Positions 18,500-22,577 of a stretch of DNA of 22,577 nucleotides are shown here, one piece after another (the stretch's first letter is position 1; every line of letters begins with the position of its first letter). The notes under the pieces were generated by a model. The model did no database searches. It was not told the origin of the DNA and worked only from the letters and a program-made list of their open reading frames with translations. The position numbers were made by a program, and so were the translations under genes. Origin of the DNA: Bodo saltans. Taxonomy: Eukaryota > Euglenozoa > Kinetoplastea > Eubodonida > Bodonidae. The stretch spans positions 1 to 22,577 of the forward strand of contig CYKH01000266.1 in the NCBI GenBank assembly GCA_001460835.1, in the 5' to 3' direction.

Positions 18500-18697
18500 A
18501 GGCGGTGGGGCAGCGTCAGCAAGTCACAGTGCGGCAGTTCATCAAACTGCGATGACGAGTGTGTTAGGTCGTGCAGCAGTAAGAGACGTAGGTGTAGTTG
18601 GTGGCTGTCAAGGAGTCTCTCAGAGAGTCCGTCACACAGGCTCAGGTCGTCGTTGAGAATAAGGCTATGACTTAGCTGAAGCCGCTCACGGAGAATA
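18400..18697. other. Stretch that reads as coding only after base-by-base complementing without reversal (part 1)
   Basis: As written, the frame has stops at 18497, 18668 and 18677 and is rich in Arg, Cys and Trp. If every base is complemented and the order kept, the same frame gives 99 codons (18401-18697) with 59 Ser/Thr and no stop, matching the flanks in style. Compared with 18142-18195, bases 18400-18453 are the collinear complement at 48 of 54 positions. The left edge is sharp (18399 direct, 18400 complemented). The right edge is about 18695-18700, after which direct reading (SQSSSETFSVSLSES) resumes in frame. A true inversion would give a reverse complement, which this is not. Confidence 0.88.
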
Positions 18698-18785
18698 TCT
18701 CAGAGTTCATCTGAGACGTTCTCGGTGTCGCTGAGCGAAAGTGCGACCTCAATTATCTCCCAATCGTTCTCAGGATCATCATCGG

Positions 18786-18855
18786 CCTGGTAGTCGTGTT
18801 GTAGCAGCGAGAGAAAAAGCCTTAGTCTTTAAGAAAGAGCAAGGGACAGAGTCTC
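18786..18855. other. Second unreversed-complement stretch (part 2)
   Basis: Direct reading in the same frame has stops at 18791 and 18830 and little Ser/Thr. Complementing without reversal gives TISTTSSLSF then SESEILSRSL then SQ, with 12 Ser/Thr in 22 codons and no stop. The segment between the two stretches (about 18698-18785) reads correctly as written. The left edge lies anywhere in about 18770-18790, because TCA/AGT and TCG/AGC are complementary pairs of Ser codons and hide the boundary. The right edge is about 18851-18859. Confidence 0.72.
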
Positions 18856-18886
18856 TAGCTCCTCCTCCGTCATAGCCTCGTCAACA

Positions 18887-20665
18887 ATGAGTACCACCGC
18901 CACCAACGATGTGAGCGCAACGGTATCTATCTCGAAGAGCGGATCTCAGACTCAAAAATCCGCCACGATGGACTTGACGAACACTAACTCTCCCATTCCT
19001 ACTGACACCGTGTCGAACGGGGTCTCAAACTCCGAGACCATGTCATCGTCGCTGACAGCCTCGCCCACAACAAGTGGTTCGTCTACTGTAGACCTATCAC
19101 GATCACAATCACTGAGTTCGACAGTAGATCTGTCGCGTAGTCGCACCATCACAGATGAATACTCCGTCACCAACTCTCAAACAGTCACCCTTAGTGACTC
19201 TCTGGGAACCACGACACAAGAACAAACGGAGACGGTGACGCTCAACCAAACCACCTCCATTGCCGTGTCAGCGACGCCCCGCAATCACACTTCTACCGTC
19301 TCACTGAAAATTTCAGACTCCTTGACGGAAACGTTTAGCCAAAGCATTGCGACGAGGACAAAAACGCAACAACTCTTCTCGCCTGAAGACTCCGTTATCA
19401 TCAGCTCGGAATTTATGCTTCGTATTAACGGGACGAAGTGGGAAGTGGCGGTCCAACGGAACGTGACGTACGTACTTGCCATCATTCGTTCCATCATTGC
19501 CGTGCGTTTAGGATTGCCAACGTTTTTTGTGGTCGTTCAGAATCCTCGAATTGGCAGTCTCATTGTAGATGTGATCGTCTACCGCAACGGCTCGTACTCC
19601 ATGTCTGACAGTGTCATCCTTGCCGCATTTCACATCGGCCCATATCGCGACGCGAACTCGTCCTTAACGCCACCCTTGAATCTCACAGATCTGCAGATTG
19701 TTTACACAAACCTCACCAACTCAACAGAGTATGTTGAGCTTGTTGGGTCGGCATTACTTCGAGGCGCACCAACATCGATCTCGTTGGAGTCCTGGTCGTG
19801 CGATACGTCTACGTGCATCCCTGCGATCATTGCAGGTGTGTCCGTTGGTATTATCGTGATAGGGGGTGTTGTTGGTATTTTTCTCGTGCGGCGCCGACGA
19901 CGCCTGGCCAAGCGCGAAAAGGCTTTGAAGTCCCTCCGTCGCTGGTACGACCCAACAACAACGACAATGACACCCAATGGCACTCCGCGAGCAGGTACAC
20001 CGCATCTTCAGAGGTCATCGACGCCTCGTCGCTCTACGCAACGCCGTGCAACTCCCCTAGGCGGAGCCAAACGTAACGGCCCCCTTCCTCCAACGCATGC
20101 CGATCTTGTCGATCCCTTCGAGTCCGATGCGTTCTGGTTTGGTAACCAAGTTCACCGTGGCACATCGCCAACGGCAGAAGACGTCGAGGAGCCGAGTGCT
20201 TGGCCAGTGGGCAGAGCAACATCTCCGATAACCTCTTTTGCTGGTGGTAGCGACGCTTCTGAAGTTCAAATTGCAACGTCCACTCACCTCGCATCTCAAC
20301 GCAATTATCTCAGCTCTGCAGTTGACAACACATCAGTTCAAGAAGACGAGGATGAGGCCATTAACAAGCATCACCATGAGCGGTATCACCGCGATCCTTT
20401 TTCAGACGCCCCAGCTGAGGCGATGAAGTCACTTCCCTGGTACCTCCAGCAGCCCACCAACACCACCAGTCGAAGCAGCCGTGAGCGCCACCATCCATTT
20501 TCATCCAGAAGCAACGCCACCAACATTCCTGTAGTCGATGATGTGCTGACGGATGAAGGACTGCCGGCCATCGGCGGTCACTGGTGGGAATCCAGCAGCA
20601 GCGGAAGCAGCAACAGCAATGGCAGCAATAATGCCTCCAAGCCACATTCTCAGCTCTGCAGTTGA
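18887..20665 (+). CDS. Gene 3 fragment: end of ectodomain, SEA-like domain, TM helix and start of tail (592 aa as written)
   Basis: The Met at 18887 is internal: the Ser-rich frame already runs upstream of it (SSSSVIASST precedes it). The fragment has about 170 Ser/Thr-rich residues, a SEA-like domain (19412-19720, GSLIV at 19553-19567), the motif CDTSTC, a transmembrane helix (19814-19888) and RRRRR stop-transfer. A tail rich in Pro, Ser and His follows. The frame ends at TGA 20663-20665 only because a 340-nt-period duplication shifts it; the last five or so residues are out of frame. The real tail continues in frame 0 from 20648. It could be annotated as a stand-alone gene, but it would then have no signal peptide. 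Confidence 0.8.
   Translation: MSTTATNDVSATVSISKSGSQTQKSATMDLTNTNSPIPTDTVSNGVSNSETMSSSLTASPTTSGSSTVDLSRSQSLSSTVDLSRSRTITDEYSVTNSQTVTLSDSLGTTTQEQTETVTLNQTTSIAVSATPRNHTSTVSLKISDSLTETFSQSIATRTKTQQLFSPEDSVIISSEFMLRINGTKWEVAVQRNVTYVLAIIRSIIAVRLGLPTFFVVVQNPRIGSLIVDVIVYRNGSYSMSDSVILAAFHIGPYRDANSSLTPPLNLTDLQIVYTNLTNSTEYVELVGSALLRGAPTSISLESWSCDTSTCIPAIIAGVSVGIIVIGGVVGIFLVRRRRRLAKREKALKSLRRWYDPTTTTMTPNGTPRAGTPHLQRSSTPRRSTQRRATPLGGAKRNGPLPPTHADLVDPFESDAFWFGNQVHRGTSPTAEDVEEPSAWPVGRATSPITSFAGGSDASEVQIATSTHLASQRNYLSSAVDNTSVQEDEDEAINKHHHERYHRDPFSDAPAEAMKSLPWYLQQPTNTTSRSSRERHHPFSSRSNATNIPVVDDVLTDEGLPAIGGHWWESSSSGSSNSNGSNNASKPHSQLCS
19412..19720 (+). other. SEA-like domain of gene 3
   Basis: The segment starts FMLRINGTKW, parallel to SVRLNGTMW of gene 2. 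It has a helix-like stretch ending IAVRLGL, then strands FVVVQNPRIG and SLIVDVIVYRN, then SMSDSVILAAF and a final LQIVYTNLT strand. Gly-Ser is at 19553-19558. It carries more N-glycosylation sequons (NGT, NVT, NGS, NSS, NLT, NST) and a longer second half than the other two copies. It is the most diverged of the three, yet keeps GSLIV intact. Confidence 0.6.
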
Positions 20666-20974
20666 CAACACATCAGTTCAAGAAGACGAGGATGAGGCCA
20701 TTAACAAACATCACCATGAGCGATATCACCGCGATCCTTTTTCAGACGCCCCTGCTGAGGCGATGAAGTCACTTCCCTGGTACCTCCAGCAGGCCACCAA
20801 CGCCACCAGTCGTAGCAGCCGTGAGCGCCACCATCCATTTTCATCCAGAAGCAACGCCAACAACATTCCTGTAGTGGATGATGTACTAACGGATGAAGGA
20901 TTGCCGGCCATCAGCGGCCACTGGTGGGAATCCAGCAGCAGCAGCAGTGGCAGCAATAATGCCTCCAAACCACA
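20308..20974 (+). repeat. Out-of-frame tandem duplication in gene 3 tail (period 340)
   Basis: Copy 1 is 20308-20647 and copy 2 is 20648-20974. Both run from TCTCAGCTCTGCAGTTGACA to a shared AATAATGCCTCCAA(A/G)CCACA. Copy 1 has four extra codons in the Ser/Gly/Asn run near its end. By eye there are about 14 substitutions, about 10 of them synonymous when each copy is read in its own frame. Since 340 is not a multiple of three, copy 1 is read in frame 2 and copy 2 in frame 0. Confidence 0.93.
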
Positions 20975-22577
20975 AAAAGAAGACCACTCACCTTACTACG
21001 AAGAAGGAGTCGAAGCACAAGGCAAGAGAAAGCCACCCCCGCCGCCTCCCCCTCCTCCAGCAGCACCTGCGGCGGTGCTGGAGCAGTATCATGCACCTTT
21101 CGGTAGAAGTGCTGCAATTCGTAGGCCTTCACCTTCGCCACCTCCACGCCGAACCCAACCACAACAGTCACCATTGCCACCGCCCCCAACAGCCAGAAAG
21201 TCGGCTCCATTGCAAACCACCTTAAAGTCGTCCTCAGTCATTGCTGCACCCATGAAGAAGAGCACGGCAGCTCCATCTCCACCCGTACAGTGCAGCTCTG
21301 GAAGCTCCTCTCGTGTCCTTGCACCATCGATTGCAAAGAAAGTCCTGCAGTATGAGCAACGCCAAGATGTGCCTTGGTATGCCCGCCCGACATCCCCTAC
21401 ATCGGCTGTTGTAGTGGCGTCAGCCCCTCCAGCTGCGAAAAAGAAACCCCAACAACAACCCTTGTCAAAGGCTTCTGCTAGTCTTGTAGGGCCTCGTGAA
21501 GCTCCTGTTGCACAGCCGCTCCTGCCATCGGAGGCTGCTGCTCCTCTTTCACATCGCAACGGTATTCCTGCTACAGGAACGAAACCGCTAAAGCTCAGAG
21601 TTGTGATTCCACCCAGCCACTTCGATGACGACGATTACGGCGGTCATCACAGCAAACAAGGCAAAACTGTCTTTGAGCGGCGAGATTCTTCGTCTACGAT
21701 GTCGTCTGCGGCCTCCTGGGGCTCTCGCGGTGACTTCGATGCAATGGGCCTTGACGATGACATTCCCTTGTACAAACCACCGAAGGCAGTTGCAGTCGCA
21801 CGACGATCTCCACCGAAATCGGCTCCACTTGCGCAGCAGCACCGGCGCTCTGGAATAAAATCCATAGCGTCTTCGGTGTTACCACGCGTGTCAACGACGA
21901 CAGACACAACCACGCATCATCAGCATGCCAAGTACGACAAGAACGATGGGCAGTGGTTTCACTCTGCAATGGGCTTCGATGACCCAATCGAGCTTAGTGC
22001 CGATCCCTCGTTTCTCTTCTCGTCAGGAAGTGGCGAAGATTTTGCAAAGGATGCAGGACCTCTCAGCAAACATCACTCCGATGAATTGTTGTTGTCACCA
22101 AGGAAGGAAGCACCACCGCTTGCGTTAGCATCGAACTCTTCCTCCTTTTTAGGTATGCTGCCTTCGAGATCCCGAAGAGTGGTGCTGCCGGCTGACGATG
22201 TAGACGTCAGGGTCGTCACAGCTAGTGCAGAACGAGAAGACGATGATGATGAGTCCTCCTCATCTCACGCCTCATGGGGCTCTATTCCGATTCTTCTTTC
22301 ACCGTACGGCTCCCAGCACGCCCCGCAACTATTTCCTGCTATGAGTGGGTACAGTGTGCAGCTGCCCCCTGCGCTAGCCGCAGCACAATTGTCAGGGAGA
22401 GGCCACGGCCATGAAGAACCCAGTCCCATTCGGCACGCGGTCGTTGAATTTGGTGATGCTGCAACTGAATTCCTAGACAATGATCCGTGGAACTCAGCGC
22501 TGTTTGATTCACTGGGCAACCAGCGTCGCGCAAATGACGGCGACGATGGCGGTGGGTTCGGTGATGCTTCGTTGTGG
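20648..22577 (+). CDS. Gene 3 cytoplasmic tail continued in frame 0, 3' partial
   Basis: Frame 0 is open without a stop from the second duplication copy to the last base (more than 640 codons). I translated it through and found none. It continues the tail: VDNTSVQEDEDEAIN, then WYLQQ, a nine-Pro run (21033-21059), PSPSPPPRRTQPQQ, acidic blocks (FDDDDYGG near 21630; EREDDDDESSSS near 22230) and two SWGS motifs (in ASWGSRGDF and ASWGSIPIL). A PSPIRH motif at 22419-22436 recalls the NPIR box of genes 1 and 2. The composition suggests intrinsic disorder with possible SH3/WW/profilin-type ligands. There is no plausible start of its own, so it belongs to gene 3. Confidence 0.85.

Larger units (their letters stand above)
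9423..22577 (+). other. Gene 3 as a whole: giant mucin-like SEA/TM glycoprotein locus, interrupted as written, 3' partial
   Basis: One paralogue of genes 1 and 2 spans from the signal peptide at 9423 to beyond the right edge. Its frame (positions counted modulo 3) is 0 to 17670, 2 from 17673 to 20647, and 0 again from 20648 to 22577. The two shifts coincide with duplications of period 119 and 340. Between 18400 and about 18855 five in-frame stops occur (18497, 18668, 18677, 18791, 18830), all in stretches that read as coding if complemented base by base. Subtracting 119 and 340 nt leaves 12696 nt, exactly 4232 codons. In that model the ectodomain is about 3260 residues, the SEA-like domain starts near residue 3290, the helix is at about 3425-3449, and the tail exceeds 770 residues. 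It could be a true pseudogene; I favour an intact gene with a faulty sequence. Confidence 0.7.

Noticed and set aside
18400-18855. Local C-to-G hypermutation, or a true inversion
   Set aside because: C-to-G change was my first idea, since Thr and Ser codons become Cys, Trp, Arg and stop. But all four bases are exchanged for their complements at 48 of 54 aligned sites. An inversion would give reversed order, and the match is collinear.
18496-18858. A cis-spliced intron with the donor-like ACAG/GTAAAG at 18492-18501
   Set aside because: The abnormal reading starts about 95 nt before the donor, the interval keeps the Ser-rich frame in its middle part, and in-place complementing explains the whole stretch better. 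Such introns are also very rare in kinetoplastids.
18887-20665. Independent gene starting at the ATG at 18887
   Set aside because: There is no signal peptide, no pyrimidine-tract-plus-AG just upstream, and the Ser-rich frame extends upstream of the Met. It is the C-terminal part of gene 3.

Overview
The window looks like nuclear DNA of a kinetoplastid flagellate, most likely a free-living bodonid such as Bodo saltans (moderate confidence; I could not run a database search). The reasons are very long intronless genes all on the + strand, gene spacers of about 0.94 kb rich in pyrimidine tracts that end in an AG upstream of each start (the look of spliced-leader trans-splicing), roughly balanced base composition, and no recognisable promoters. 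A large multigene family of surface glycoproteins also fits.

The window holds three tandem paralogues of one architecture: signal peptide, a huge Ser/Thr-rich mucin-like ectodomain, a membrane-proximal SEA-like domain with a conserved GSLIV motif, a paired-cysteine juxtamembrane motif, one transmembrane helix, a basic stop-transfer, and a long disordered cytoplasmic tail. This is the layout of animal transmembrane mucins such as MUC1. Gene 1 (2-1687) is cut by the left edge inside the SEA-like domain. Gene 2 (2630-8479, 1949 aa) is complete. Gene 3 starts at 9423 and is still open at the right edge (22577).

Gene 3 is the odd one. As written it is broken into pieces by three anomalies. (a) A 117-nt sequence is duplicated with a period of 119 nt (17554-17789), shifting the frame. 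(b) Between 18400 and about 18855, two stretches make sense as coding sequence only if each base is replaced by its complement WITHOUT reversing the order. The first, 18400-18697, then reads as 99 codons with 59 Ser/Thr and no stop, and its first 54 nt are the collinear complement (48/54) of the preceding repeat copy 258 nt upstream. (c) A 340-nt period duplication (20308-20974) shifts the frame back; its two copies differ mostly at synonymous sites. Removing the 119 and 340 nt and complementing the two stretches leaves one uninterrupted frame of at least 4232 codons. No known DNA process makes an unreversed complement, so an assembly or consensus fault is the first explanation. If raw reads confirm it, it would be unprecedented.

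The three proteins are probably displayed on the cell or flagellar surface as an extended O-glycosylated coat. The SEA-like module may self-cleave near the membrane, and the tails may carry sorting or adaptor motifs (VENPIR box, YEWVY box, polyproline, a cysteine cluster). No RNA genes, mobile elements or CRISPR arrays were seen.
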